From Symbiodinium natans (Eukaryota; Sar; Dinophyceae; Suessiales; Symbiodiniaceae), in assembly GCA_905221605.1 (NCBI GenBank), contig CAJNDS010000291.1:604589-668588 (forward strand): a stretch of 64,000 nt of DNA, written 5' to 3'. This document shows, piece after piece, positions 22,005 to 34,200 of the stretch. How positions within the stretch are numbered: the stretch's first letter is position 1; every line of letters begins with the position of its first letter. Under the pieces are notes generated by a model. It was given only the letters and a program-made list of their open reading frames with translations, searched no databases and had not been told where the DNA came from. A program made the translations under genes and the position numbers.

Positions 22005-24793
22005 TCTGTCGAGGTGCGTTTTGAAGCGCCGTGCATAGTAGGCCGGTGGCGCTGTGTCGATCTCATGGACCCAGCCAAGGCTGAGTGACCTCTTCAACGG
22101 AGGGCTGCAAGATGCTGCAAGGCTTCTCAAACTTTAGGGCTTTAGGGGTTTGTGAGGCCGCGGTGGCCACTGACACAACGCCGAGAAGCTTCACTGTATG
22201 GGCCAAGGCCTTCATCCAGGTGAACTGCTGCAAGATGTCCTGAGGAACCGAGTCAAGACTCTCTCTCAACTTCACTGCCGTTCTGAATGACTATCCGCAA
22301 GGGAGCTCTGGAACTAACATCACTTCCATGGCAAGCCCGGTGTCGATGATGCCGATGAAGAAAACCACCTTCTGCGAAGGCTGGTTCCGTACCTCGGAGT
22401 GCCCAGGGATCGCAAGCCTGCACTGAAAGTGTATTTCTGCCACTTCACATTCGTCACTGCTGCGACAATACTTTGGATCTGCATGCTCTCGACGAGAGAT
22501 GACCATGCTCATAAAGTTTCACGTCAATACACGGCTCACCCCTCACAGTCTACAAAATGCCAATTTATCTCGAAGCGAAGCGTTTCGTAAGGAAGCCCCC
22601 AGAGTACATGAAGTAATCTAAGATGTTCTGTTGATTTCGGCCCGAATCCCGCACCCTGCACTAAACTGTACTGCAGCTCTGGCGCCAGCGTGCACTGGTA
22701 CTTGGGCTCGTAGCCGCGCAGGACCGCCAGAGACTCGGTGGAAGATAAGGCGGTGTGCTTGGGAGGGCTGTTGTGATCCTGAAATATTCTGAATATGGCT
22801 TTGAAGGTCTCTGGCTCATGTTTTGGTTCGCTCTTGGCTTAGGTAGGACCACACATATGCTGGCCAGCTTGGCATGAGTACATCACGATGGACCTTGCCA
22901 ACTTCAGGCCAGAGGACGGAGGAGATACCCGGTTCGGGCGTGATGAGCTCAGCGTTCGGATAGCTATTCTCCTTTCCGGAAGCCCACATATGCTAATCAA
23001 GTTTGAGACAGAATGTCTGGCGTCACGGACTCCTGACAGAACTCCCACTGCTAGCTACGCAGGGCTGCATGACTACGATGCACAAGATCTAAACGAGGCA
23101 TGAGGTTGGAAACGGATTTTTAAAAGAATGAACAGCAATAAGAAAAACAATGGCCTCATTGACAACAATCGGAGAACACCGCGGTGGGCAAATCATGCAG
23201 AAGTGATCGAACATGGATGCCACCATGTAATTGCAGCTTCAAAGCAGTCAAAGCTTCGGCACTGGAGCTGCAGACTCCTCGCAGTAGTGCACGCCAAGGC
23301 ATACAGAGTAGTCCATCACCTCAGGCAAAAAAAGCCCTGCTGATACTCGTACTGGGCGTGCGGCACAATCTGGCTTCTAACCATCACCAGGCGGCATGCT
23401 GGTTCCGCAGGAACTGGGTGTCTCTCTTCAGGATGTGCAGCAGCGCAGCCTTCTGTTTCAAGTCCTTCGTTGAGAAGACTGCTACTGAACCTATGAAGCT
23501 ATACAGGCTATACTGCTCTTGCCAACAAAAAGTGCAGGTGGAATTGGGGGAAGGAAGATGCAGCCCTGCATCCGGAATGCCGATGGTTTTGTCCGCAAAG
23601 TTCAAGTCCTTCAGAACCTCACGAATCTCGCTGCGATCTCGCTCTCAACTCATCTTTCATCTCTCTTTCCCTGACCCGTGCGATTTGCGGGCTGCAAATG
23701 GCTGCATCAGAAGCCAAAGAGCTGTGCCCGGTCGCGGATTGACCCACCGATCTTCCGTTGTGCCCTTGAGATCCTCAGAGATGATCCCGCTTTGCTCAGA
23801 CTTTGCCGTGTGCTGCACAATCTTCTCTGATCTTTGTCAGCAAGGAGAGTAGGCTGTGCTGCCAAGGCTCGTAGACTACATGAGGCTGAAGGGCGCATGC
23901 AAACCTGTGCTGCTCAAAGACTGAAAGACTGCCCTGTAAAGTGAAGCTGCGACAAGGCACGTGTTGTTCATCACCACCAACCGAACTCGGCGACGGTCCA
24001 GTATAAGCTCCTTCGATTGCTTGCGAGTGTAGCGTCACGCAACTACGGGGCGCATCCTCCGGGGCGCATCCTCCGGGGCGCTACTCAACTTCTCAACCAT
24101 GCAAAACCTGCAAGCCAGGTCACGTAGGCCCCGAAGAACCGACTGAGAAGAGAGTTCTTGTAGGTTGCAAAGTGCTGCTCCTTGGGTATATCTTGACTGT
24201 CCACGCTTGGTCTGATAGGTCAAAGAGCACTTCTCGAATTGGTCCTTTCAACTCTCATGACAAGGACACGGCGCATACCGTGGGAGGCCCTGCAGCAGCT
24301 TGCGGAGCTCATCGGATTCCGTCGTCTTCCTTTCCGCGGTTCTACTAAGTTCGGACCACGGAAGCCATCGAAAGAAGGCAACACGTTGGGCTGTAACGCG
24401 CGCCGTGTGAGATGTCAGATGAACGAATATAAACCGACCATTTCGGGCCGGCTACAAGACCAGCAGTCCATCGCCCGAGATCCAAAAAAGGCCTGCCACG
24501 CAGCTCAAGATGTGCGGCCACTGTTCAAACCAAGCTGACCGCACTGCCCTACACCTACAAGCTGTGTACTGCCGCCAAGCAGCTCCCGCTCTTTCCGCTG
24601 GGCTCCTGCTGTGGACGTCTGTCCACGAATAGCTGTTCAGTATCATACGAGTACCCTGAGATCTTAAAGAAGCCTCTCGCCTCAGCTGATGCAGATCATT
24701 CTCAATTGGGAAAGGAAACGGGTCCTGGATACCACCGCGGAGACCACTGTTGGCCAAGCTTGACCAGTAGCGCTCCTCGCAAAGGCCCCAGTC
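22005..24793 (-). CDS. Phosphatidylinositol-phosphate kinase (PIPK)
   Basis: Phosphorylates phosphatidylinositol phosphates (PIP5K/PIP4K family) at membranes. Exons, 5' to 3': about 24745-24793 (DWGLCEERYWSSLANS), 24581-24605 (EPSGKSGS), 24456-24492 (LFWISGDGLLV), 24275-24329 (KTTESDELRKLLQGLPRY), 24124-24180 (EQHFATYKNSLLSRFFGAY), 23961-24010 (RRVRLVVMNN), about 23744-23773 (DLKGTTEDR), 23396-23464 (LHILKRDTQFLRNQH), 23272-23319 (VMDYSVCLGVHYCEES), about 22690-22745 (LRGYEPKYQCTL), 22345-22368 (VVFFIGII), 22180-22239 (DILQQFTWMKALAHTVKLLG) and 22005-22061 (DTAPPAYYARRF). These are family motifs in order: SGKSGS glycine loop, KT with the ATP-binding lysine, LPxY, SLLSRFxGxY, VVMNN, DLKGT, MDYS, GIID and the terminal PPxYYARRF. 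Which isomer it makes cannot be told. The short VMNN-to-DLKG segment is not placed. Donors are GC, GT and one GA. Confidence 0.9.
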
Positions 24794-24989
24794 CTCAGTG
24801 AAAAATGTCTTCCATTGCTTCAATCACTTCCGAAAGCTGGGCGTTTGCAGATTCAGCCCCTAAAAGGTTTGAACACCTGTCGTGGTTTCCCAGGCGACAA
24901 CCTTGGTTAGGCCTTCATGGTCGACGTCTCCTTGACCTCTCCGGAGATGTGCACAATACAGAGATGTCACACCCAATCCTCTCAAGCCG

Positions 24990-25150
24990 TTGGCAGCTTG
25001 AATGTGAGCTTTGCCGAATCTTTGCAGACCTTCCAAACCCGCCGTTTTGTGAATGCTGGTCATGACCTCGCCCCGCGAAAGGTCTTGAAACTCGCTGATT
25101 GTCACCGCCTCTCCGCTTTTGTCGACTTCAACTTCTCCTAAGACCGCGCT
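24990..25150 (-). CDS. Probable exon upstream of the PIP kinase
   Basis: Minus-strand reading VEVDKSGEAVTISEFQDLSR, then GEVMTSIHKTAGLEGLQRFG, within a 134-codon open frame. It is charged and helix-like, with an EF-hand-like DKSGEAVTISEF segment. Same strand and about 200 bp upstream of the first assigned PIPK exon, so it may encode the kinase's N-terminal extension. Boundaries not set. Confidence 0.4.
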
Positions 25151-25299
25151 TCCAGGAATTTGGACAAGCGTTATGGCCTTTCTGTCGCCATGTTTCAGGT
25201 TCTGCGGCAATTTTGTGACAGCAGCCCCATTGTCCCAAGACGGGATGGGAGTTGCCATTGCCACTCCAGGTGGCCTTGGGTGCCTCCCAAGACAATCAC

Positions 25300-27750
25300 C
25301 GACTTCGGGGTACTCTGTCTGTTGGCAGGTTCCAGCAAGTACCCAGCTGAATTTCTGCTGCTTATGTGGTCATGCGCAGGCCACTTCGGCAAAAACATGC
25401 AAGAATACTGTGGCGGGTGACTCTTGCCCTCGGGACCTGTACAGGTACCACCAGACACCCAAAATTGAGGGGGATTGAGGTGCAGGGAGCTGCTGGACCC
25501 TGAGGTAAGGGCTGGTCATGGGTCCATGAAGAGCCCCAAAAGCCCCTGTAGGAGCAAATTTGGGAACTTTCTGGGCCCAGCCCAGCCCTAAACCTGAAAC
25601 TCTAAACCTGCGGCAGCGCTAGGCGGGCGCATTAGCATGAATGCTAACTGACTGTAAGGGCTTTACTGGGTATGCAAAGGGTATGGAGGCTTCAAAAGAC
25701 TTCTTGTGCCCCAGTCACGGCACGCAGCTGTGCGAAGCGCTGCTCCGCGAAGCAGCGAAGGTGGCCTGGAGGGGATGCACTGGAAATGCGGATGAGGCGC
25801 TACCAATGCGACAGAGGCTGCCAATGGTTGCTTGGGGAGGATGTGACTAGAGTCACTAGAGAAGGATGCCCAAGGTTCTTGCAAGGGCTGTACATTAACT
25901 GCGTTGCCATTCCAGCAACTCTTGTGACAGTTCAGCTGCCGGCTGCTGTGCCAAAGGGCACGAAGCTGTACAAACAAGCTGTGGACAATCAAAGTCTGAA
26001 ACGGCGATGCGTCGTCGTGCATATCGTGCAAACTACGCTTCCCAACAAACTGGCACCTGGCCACATCGGGTTGTGATGGGCGTGAACAGATTTGGCCAAT
26101 GCCTACAGTTGACGACTGCCGCCGAGCCACACTCACGGCCAGAGCGGGTCTTCACAGAGATCTGCGGGCCTGGGCAAGACACTCTCAACCACTCAAGGGC
26201 ATACAAAGAAGTTATGAGTATCCAGTATCCCACAGACTTTGCTCGTGCCTCGGCCACGACGCTCCCCGGCGGATTGGAACAGGGCACCTGGGACGTTGCA
26301 GTTTGTGTTCGATGGCTTGAGCCGCAAGGGCCAGGGCTTGGGGACAGGAATCCCACATGATTCCACGGCTGTGGGAGAAGAGTACAAGAGATGCTTGGTA
26401 CTTGGATGTACTTGGTACATGTTGGCGCAGAGTCCACAGCGATGTGCAGCTGGGGGTCAGAAGGCATGCCCAAGCTCAACATTGCCCTCTGTGGATGCCT
26501 TGGCACGTCTTCAGCTACAGGTCGACTGTAGCCACTCTATGCCCACGTGGATTCTATGGAACCTAGTCAAGGCAGAACGCAAGAGCTTTGCGAATATCCG
26601 CACTGTCTTTGGTAAGATGTGACTTCGGCGGAGCACAGCCTAAGTGCCTATAATGCCATTGATGAAAGCTAAGGAGCATCCTTCTTTCCTCTCTCGGACG
26701 CCTTCTTGCCTGCACAGAGAACTCTGCAGCTTGCAGCCTAAACTACATCATTACACAGCCATAAGAACATGGCTAGGGCCCCTCGTTGCCACTGGGTCAG
26801 CCTTCTCCCCGCCGCTGTGCCCTTGGCACCAGAAGCGAAGGCTTCAGGTCCTGCACCCGCTGCTGGAAGAATTGCCTCCCAATCAGCCTCAGGGTCGTCA
26901 CAGAACTTGCGGAAAGCCCCGACTTAGATTTGGCTTTGAACCCCCTGACCCCCCCCCCCGGCCCAAAAAACAAAAAACAAGTAAATCTTTGCGAAGCGCA
27001 AAGACTGCGCCACAAAGGCCGAGCAGCACCGCAGCCGACAAGAAGAGCAACAGCTGCCGCCGCCGTGTCTGGGTCAACCACTGCAGAAGCTGTAGAAGGA
27101 CCTTCAGAAAGTTGTTGTGGCGAGAACCAAGGGATGACTCAAGGTCGCCCAAAGCCCGTCCGCCTTGGGCAGCAGCAGCCCTGTCGAGATCATGAAGCTT
27201 GGGGCGTCTCATGGCGTCAAGGCTTTTGGACCGGTAGCATGTCTGGCAGTGGGTTTTGGATTCTTGGTTGCGCGGCTGGAGGCGTCTGGAGAGTCTGGGC
27301 CGGGACAGCTCAACAAAGCTGAGTAGAGACTTTTATGCAGTCCTCACCCCCCTTCAGGCTTCAGTATGTCGAGGTTGGCAGCTCGGGAACAAGCTCTGAT
27401 AGCCATGCAAGTGCAGCCTCGCCAACATTCCCCACCCACACCGAGGGCACTGCTCATCGGTCACTGGCCAGACGTGTCCTGTCCAAGTTATGAAGGACCT
27501 CAGATGTGGGGTCCCGCAGAAGTATGTGGGCAAAATGCCAGAATGCCGATGATTGTATGGTATCGATACCGATGGCCTATGACTCGCCCAGCCAATAGAA
27601 AACCGGCTGAGTAGTGCAGCCCTATACATGTTGTCCGATGCACCTCGTTCAGTCAGTTGGCCAGAAGTCCCGGTGTCCAATAAAAGGCGTTGCGGCGTTA
27701 CGGCAGGGAACTTGGAATGCTAGTAGTGTGAGTGTGCCCCAGTGCCTCAC
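25300..27750. other. Stretch without a confident gene
   Basis: Several open frames of 110-180 codons occur on both strands. One minus-strand frame at 26898-27212 contains a hydrophobic segment (LLLFLSAAVLLGLCGAVFAL) after LLQLLQWLTQTRRR and could be a membrane-protein exon. The opposite frames are equally open, so I make no gene call. Confidence 0.3.
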
Positions 27751-27784
27751 AAAAGGCCGAGTGCCCCACTGCAGCACACCAGAG

Positions 27785-27855
27785 TCACTCACATCGCCCC
27801 GAACGAAGAATTTGGCCAACATCCAGGCAGATGCGTCCCGTATCCTCAGGATGGG
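27785..27855 (-). CDS. Unassigned helical exon (RDASAWMLAKF)
   Basis: Minus-strand reading IRDASAWMLAKFFVRGDV, similar to a HEAT/ARM helix as in importins or raptor (RDxxAWxL). Single exon, family not settled. Confidence 0.35.
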
Positions 27856-28229
27856 CAGGATGCAAAGATCCCGTACTCATGAGAACCTTCCAACCATTAC
27901 GCCCTACTGGCGATGCAGAGCACCGCCAGTCTGGCTCCCCTCTTCTTGTTGACTGCGAGCAAAATACCCAAATACGGTCTTGATGCCCATCGCACCTGCT
28001 GATATCGTGCTTTCGGGGAGCGCATAGTTTCGGTTCTGCCGAATCAGTTTGTACTCCCTGACTCAACAACCCAAGCGCCCCTGTGTCCTGCTAGTGCTGC
28101 GGAGACCGCCCAAGGCAAGGTCGAAAACCCTGGTGCTGAGGCTCGCCGCCTCAGAGAAGCTGGAGACTTTCGGACTTCGCACGAATGCTGAAGCCTGTGC
28201 AGCTTGACCAAGAACCTGCCCTGCTTAAG

Positions 28230-28640
28230 ATTCCACACACAGTTGTTCCTGGTCTTGATCCGTTTGTCCACGCTGCGATAGTACTTCAGAACCGGTGGCC
28301 ATAAACAGCCGTAAGAGCTGAAGAGACTGAGCATTTCCGGCCTGGCACACTGCTGTGAAACGGGTGGTGTCCGAACGATGCAGGAATGCAGGGCATTGGT
28401 CAAGATCGCAATCCACGGTTGGACGCAGGCCTTAAACTGTCCCCTGCAGTCTACAGAAGAAGTCCTCCAGCATAACTTGCAGCTTTCACTTTATGCGATC
28501 TGACCAGCTTGAAAAGTACCTCTGCTTGAGCTGAAGCAAGTCTGTAGCGTTCGTCTCCAGATCCGCCACGACAGCTTCAACGCCCACTGAAGCTAGCGCG
28601 TTGCAAGCAATCTCACAGTACCATACTAACGTTCTGATGC
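28230..28640 (-). CDS. Two unassigned helical-repeat exons
   Basis: Minus-strand frames read CEIACNALASVGVEAVVADL (about 28520-28640) and FTAVCQAGNAQSLQLLRLFM (about 28270-28390). The first resembles an ARM/HEAT helix pair, the second an ankyrin-like helix. Linkage between them was not established. Confidence 0.35.
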
Positions 28641-28759
28641 AGCTGCAATGTCTGTCTACATCTCTGTTTAGTCGCAGAAAGATGAGGAACACTCGCAGCA
28701 ACTCTGCTCTCTCTGTCTCTCTCTTTCTCTCTCTTTCTCTGTAACATTCAGAACTTGGC

Positions 28760-30800
28760 AGCCCAATGCCATCTCAAAGATACTGACAGAAGTCGAAAGA
28801 GCACATCAGCACTAAATACTCACGAGTCGCGGTCGCATTTGTCGCTTATCTACGAGCACACGGGGAAATTATACTTGGTACACTTGAAGTCGTCAATGTA
28901 AATGCAGCAATACAGAGTTGCCTGCTACAAGTCATGTCGCTTCAGGCCTGCATCGTGGGAGCAGCATGCATTGATATTGCATGGAACCCAGAACAAGGAC
29001 AACTCCACCGTTCTTTTGCCTTAATTCAAGCTGGCGTATACCAACGCTACTTTGAGCATTCGTGGGTTGTCCCAGTTGAGGGACTTCTTGATTTCGAACA
29101 CTGCAAGATCACGTAGTTGTCTTCCCTGCGAACCAGCTGCCACATCTATGGTCTAGAACGCCCCTCAGTGGATATAGAAAAGTCCCGCCCGAAAAGTTTT
29201 GCTGGCATTTATCCGCTGAGTCACGGCAGCATAGTATGGCTAACCCCACTTCACAGAGACTGAGCCACCAGAAAGACACTCAGATGTCCAAGGCGGCTGG
29301 CATTAGTTTGGGCAAAGCGGAGCAATCCAAAAAACCATTGGCTGATTTTATAACAGCTGCTCATCTGCTTCATCCGAAAAACTATCCTCTGGCATCCTCT
29401 GGCCAAGTTCTACGACTAAGCTTTCTGTACGCTGCTGGTAGAGGACGGGTGCTGACACGATTCTTGAACCACAGAAGGAAAATGTAGGGCATACGAGAAC
29501 GAGTGCTAGCCGTTCAGCCCGCAAGAGCCGGGAAAACTATTTTGAGATGGATGGTGAAGCCGGCATACGTTTGGCGGGGTACATCAAGTGCAGTCTAGCA
29601 TTCTGTGCAATCGCTTCATGTTGGATGATACACGGCAAGAGCACGAATGTTAGTGGGCGCTTATGCTTCGATGTGGACTCTTAACAAAATGGCTGTGCAC
29701 ATAAATCAGCCTTGTTGCACCTCATGTCAATACAACTCCTGTTATTGTCATGCTGTTGACAATCTCGGAGCTCGAGGTTTCAGCGCTAGTGCTGTTACTT
29801 AACGAAATACTACGTTGGATGCAGACACGGATGCAGAGAACGATTCGGATGCACAGATAAATGACCTGAAGTGGGTCAGCTTGTGAATTCACCTGACCGT
29901 GTTGTAAGAGCTGCTTTTTCAAAATCCCTCCATTTGCTCTCCCGTGGATGCTACAATGATGTCGGTTCGTGGCAGCACAAACTTCAGAACATCGCATTGC
30001 TGAGTCTGGTCCTGACATCGCTGTTGCTGGAAGCAGCGTTTACAGCCTAAACTATCTCTGCTGCTTCTTCTTGCCTGCTAAGATGAGGCGCCAAGCAGGG
30101 AAGGCTGGAGACTGGTGTTGTCCCCGAGGACACCAAGAGTTGAACAGCGAGCGCTTACCACAATTACAGGCGCTGTACGTTGCAAAGTCCTGTTGAAAAG
30201 AACGTTGGGCCTGGAATAGCTTATTCATTGCTGAAGCATTAGGCCTTTCTTCTAAATGCGTTCGGGAAGATTGGGTATATGATCATCAAGCTACATTTAA
30301 GTCGAGCCAGCAGAGAACTCCGTACATAAAGGTACTTACGACTGCGGCATCATGGTCTAGGGTTCGGCTTCCACCTCATTGTGGCATCACAGCCGCTCGT
30401 TCATCCGTCGATGTTTTTTTTCAGATGGAATGCGGACAACAGCATCACCGTGCACCCGCACTCCAAAAACACAAGCTTCCAGAGGCAGGACGCCTCTAAA
30501 GGTGCTAGCCGCACCATGCCACAGCTGATCACGCAGGCGGGAACGCCGTCTTGAAAAAGTCGGAGTTGAAACTGTAAACTGCAAGGTGCCGTCTGCCCTA
30601 TTTCCGCCCTACAATCGCACACGCAGACCCCCACCTGAGCTCGCAATGGCAACCGGTTGGCCACCATTGGACTGCACAAAGCGCAACCTTCTCAAGGGGC
30701 CAGAGTTCATTTATGTGCTGTTGGGCTTGACTTCTCTGTCTTTTTCTCAGAAACCCGGCCCTGAAGGCAAGGCGCGCCTCTCGAATAGCTCGATAACCTT
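28760..30800. other. Stretch without a recognised gene
   Basis: A (TC)n tract at 28704-28742 precedes it. Open frames are short and none is family-like on either strand. Confidence 0.4.
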
Positions 30801-30826
30801 GTCCGGGCAACTGTGCGGAAAGATTT

Positions 30827-31540
30827 TCACCTGAGCTCGCAGTGACAAATCCCAGATTCTAGGGCTTCCAGGGCCTCCAGGCCTCCAGGGCCTCTACGGC
30901 CTCTAGGGCCTCTAGGGCTCGATGAACTCCCGGATGCCAGCCGAGCCGCCAAAGCCGAGAACGGCAACCGAGACAACACGTGATTGAATCGGTCAATTTC
31001 ACGAGGAAGGAGCTGTGAACCCTCTTCATCCGAATCAGACGACCTCGACTTCTCCTTCTCCTCCTCTAAGAGCTGCATGAGCTCTCGAGTTTGGAAAGCG
31101 AGGCCGCTTGCAGCTGCGCGATGGCGGATGTGAGGTAAGAGCAAGGCCATAACGTCCTCCCGGCGCATCTGCTTCAACTTGATGCGCTGCTTTTTGTCCA
31201 ACTTTTGAAGAGAGGGACCCGCATGAGGCAAATGGCAGTGGTCGCAGAACGAACCAAGGTGACAATGGCCCGACTTCATCATGTAGACACATGGGCGATG
31301 ACACATCTCGGGGTGCCCATGGCTGCCCGCACTGAGTGCTGGAATTCCTGGAATTCCTGGACCCGCTGGTCTTGGGGTCATTGAAGAAATGGGAGCCGGG
31401 CTCACAGGGAATTGTTGCCAAAAGCCATCTTGGACTTGTCTTTGACTCGAGCACCAGGCCTGCATGAAGTCAGTGGCCATGTAGCTGCTGCAGCCTGGAG
31501 CGAAAGGCGGCTCGACGCCAACCAGCCCATAGTTCGTCAC
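30827..31540 (-). CDS. CCCH zinc-finger protein, one large exon
   Basis: A 237-codon open frame whose residues 77-126 read HPEMCHRPCVYMMKSGHC, HLGSFCDHCHLPH and KLDKKQRIKLKQM. C84, C93, C99 and H103 give the C-x8-C-x5-C-x3-H spacing of an RNA-binding CCCH finger, followed by the basic KLDKKQR segment that typically follows it in the large dinoflagellate CCCH family. Upstream is a Pro/Gly-rich region; downstream an acidic-basic helix (ELMQLLEEEKEKSRSSDSDE). The first ATG (31538) may not be the start, since frames here usually begin at splice acceptors. The C-terminal Gly/Arg/Leu-Glu tail is encoded by a GGCCTC(C/T)AG repeat. Such proteins commonly act in post-transcriptional control, which dominates regulation in dinoflagellates. 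Confidence 0.75.
   Translation of the reverse strand: MTNYGLVGVEPPFAPGCSSYMATDFMQAWCSSQRQVQDGFWQQFPVSPAPISSMTPRPAGPGIPGIPALSAGSHGHPEMCHRPCVYMMKSGHCHLGSFCDHCHLPHAGPSLQKLDKKQRIKLKQMRREDVMALLLPHIRHRAAASGLAFQTRELMQLLEEEKEKSRSSDSDEEGSQLLPREIDRFNHVLSRLPFSALAARLASGSSSSPRGPRGRRGPGGLEALEALESGICHCELR
30855..30925. repeat. GGGCCTC(C/T)A(G/C) minisatellite at CCCH gene 3' end
   Basis: About seven imperfect copies of a 9-10-bp unit such as agggcctcc and agggcctct. It overlaps the last codons of the CCCH frame and encodes the RRGPGGLEALEALES tail. Confidence 0.8.
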
Positions 31541-31739
31541 CTCAGGGTGCAGGCTCTACATCGTCGAGACTTCTGGCCGCTAAACCATCAGGTTCGGTGC
31601 CTGGATCAAAAGCCAGCTCCTTCCTATCCGCCCAAACTTTCACACCTGTCGTGTGACCACCCCCTGCCCTGAAGTCCTCTCAAAGGAGTACCCTCGCACA
31701 TCCTCGCACGCACCCTCCCCCCCCGGCAGGGCGCGCGCG

Positions 31740-31777
31740 CGCCCACACACACACAAGCACACACACACACACACACA

Positions 31778-31812
<35 letters not shown>

Positions 31813-31920
31813 ACCCACCCACCCACCCACCCACCCACCCACCCACGCACCCACCCACCCACCCACCCACCCACCCACCCACGCACGCACGCACGCACGC
31901 ACGCACGCACTCTCGCACAC
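31740..31920. repeat. Compound microsatellite (CA)n-(CCCA)n-(CGCA)n
   Basis: Three blocks follow one another: (AC)n at 31742-31810, (CCAC)n at 31811-31880 and (GCAC)n at 31881-31910. The His/Thr/Pro, Val/Gly/Trp and Cys/Val frames through it are artefacts. Confidence 0.95.
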
Positions 31921-32784
31921 AGTATTCTGCTTCTGAATCTTGACTGTACTGGGCTGGGTGAATGTCATCCGCTGCAGAACGAAACAATGCCGCGAAAATG
32001 CAGCACTGGCATGAAATGGTGGGTCCTTCCACAGGGAAGTTTTTCCTTCTTCTTCTCGAAAAGAATGCGCGAAATCGGCACGTCAGCATTCTTCTATTTG
32101 CCCCATGTGTAGCGTTGCAGTCACACTTGTTGCGACAAGTGTTGCAGAAACATCGTGGCAACCAAAGGTGTCGCAAGAGAAGGTCGTCGAACGCATCATG
32201 CAACACTTACCATTCAAGTCTTGGACAAAAAAGGTGCAGTTCATCAGCTGCATGGTCTCGTCCTGGTATAACGAACCTTGAGAAACTGAACTAACCTACC
32301 GAATGTTGGCCGTGGAGAGGGGTAGGCGCGAACCAGGAGCACGTAGCTTTTGTTGTGAGATGAACCTGTTCCAGTCTGCAAAAGAGATGCTCGACACATG
32401 GCGTTTCCATGCCCATGGGCCCATTGCTTGAGTGGTTTTCATGAAACATACTCCTGTTGAGTTGGATTCACTTGTGTCTTTTCACTGAAACCTACCAGAC
32501 AACGCGATCGGTGTGAAAGATTCAGAGTATCCAAAGTCGTTGCGGTATGATACGTCTCCTGAGCGGGATGCCAGCAGGCCTTGCAATTGATGCGCTCGAG
32601 CACTGCCTGAAAACCTGTTTTGTGAAACGGTAAGATGGCCCCAAGTTGAAGTTGGTGCGCAGTCCAGTCTGCTGCAGGTACGTGCAGATGATGAGCCTGG
32701 ACAACCTCCGTTTGTCTTGAGTGGGCCACTGCCCCTGCACCGCCTGCACCCAACAAGGAAAGAATGTACCCTACAAAAGAGGTG

Positions 32785-33963
32785 TGCACACACACACACA
32801 CAAACACACAAGCGCGCGTACACACGTACACACACACACACATCCGCGCGCGCGCGCGCGCACGCACTCGCACGCACAAGCACACGCACAAGCACACGCA
32901 CAAGCGCACGCACAAGCACGCGCACAAGCGCACGCACAAGCACACGCACTAGCACATGCACAAGCACGCGCACAAGCACGCGCACAAGCACGCGCACAGG
33001 CACACGCACACGCACGAGCACAAGCACGCGCACAAGCACACGCACAAGCACGCGCACAAGCACGCGCACAAGCACGCGAACAAGCACGTGCACAAGCACA
33101 CGCACAAGCGCACGCACCACAAGCACACGCACAAGCACTCGCGAAAGCACACGCACAAGCACACGCACAAGCACACGCACAAGCACACGCACAAGCATAC
33201 GCACAAGAACACGCACAAGCACACGCACAAGCACACGCACAAGCCCGCACACAAGCACGCGCACAAGCACACGCACAAGCACACGCACACGCGCACACAC
33301 ACACACACACAAGCACAATCCAAGCACAAGCACACGCACAAGCACATGCACTAGCACACGCGCAGCACACGCACAAGCACGCACGCACACGCGCAGCGCA
33401 CAACACAGCACGCACACACACGCGCACAAGCACGCGCACAAGCACGCGCACACAGGCGCACAAGCACACGCACAAGCAGCGCATAGCACACGCACAAGCA
33501 CACGCACAAGCACACGCACAAGCACCTACAATCCCGCCAAGAACAACGCACTAGCACACTCCCACCCAAGCACGCGCACAAGCACACGCACAAGCACGCG
33601 CACAAGCACGCGCACAAGCGCACGCGCAAGCACACGCACAAGCGCACGCACAAGCACACGCATAAGCACTCGCGAAAGCACACGCGCAAGCACACGCACA
33701 AGCACACGAACAAGCACACACACAAGCACACGCACAAGCACACGCACTAGCACACGCACAAGCACACGCACAAGCACGCACACAAGCACGCGCACAAGCG
33801 CACGCACAAGCACACGCACAAGCGAACGCACCACAAGCACACGCGCACACGCACAAGCACACGCACAAGCATACGCACAAGAACACGCACAAGCACACGC
33901 ACAAGCACACGCACAAGCCCGCACACAAGCACGCGCACAAGCACACGCACAAGCACACGCACA

Positions 33964-34005
<42 letters not shown>

Positions 34006-34200
34006 AGCACACGCACAGGCACAAGCACACGCACAAGCACACGCACTAGCACACGCACAAGCACACGCACAAGCACACGCACAAGCACACGCACAAGCAC
34101 ACGCACAAGCACACGCACAAGCACACGCACAAGCACACGCACAAGCACACGCACAAGCACACGCACAAGCACACGCACAAGCACACGCACAAGCACAAGA
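32785..34200. repeat. 1.4-kb ACAAGCACACGC minisatellite with (CA)n cores
   Basis: Roughly 110 copies of a 12-bp unit (acaagcacacgc; variants acaagcacgcgc and acaagcgcacgc), interrupted by (CA)n at about 32790, 33300 and 33970 and a unique patch at 33528-33560. Because the unit is a multiple of 3, all six frames stay open, giving spurious ORFs up to 495 codons (Ala-Gln-Ala-His, Thr-Ser-Thr-Arg, His-Lys-His-Thr, Cys-Leu-Cys-Val and so on). Blocks about 750 bp apart repeat the same variant order, which suggests a larger duplication. Confidence 0.95.

Noticed and set aside
23184-23852. 222-codon plus-strand ORF
   Set aside because: Lies antisense to the PIPK exons MDYS and DLKG, which have family support.
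27481-27560. Kinase-like FCGTP motif on the minus strand
   Set aside because: The following residues do not give an APE motif and no other kinase subdomain is present.
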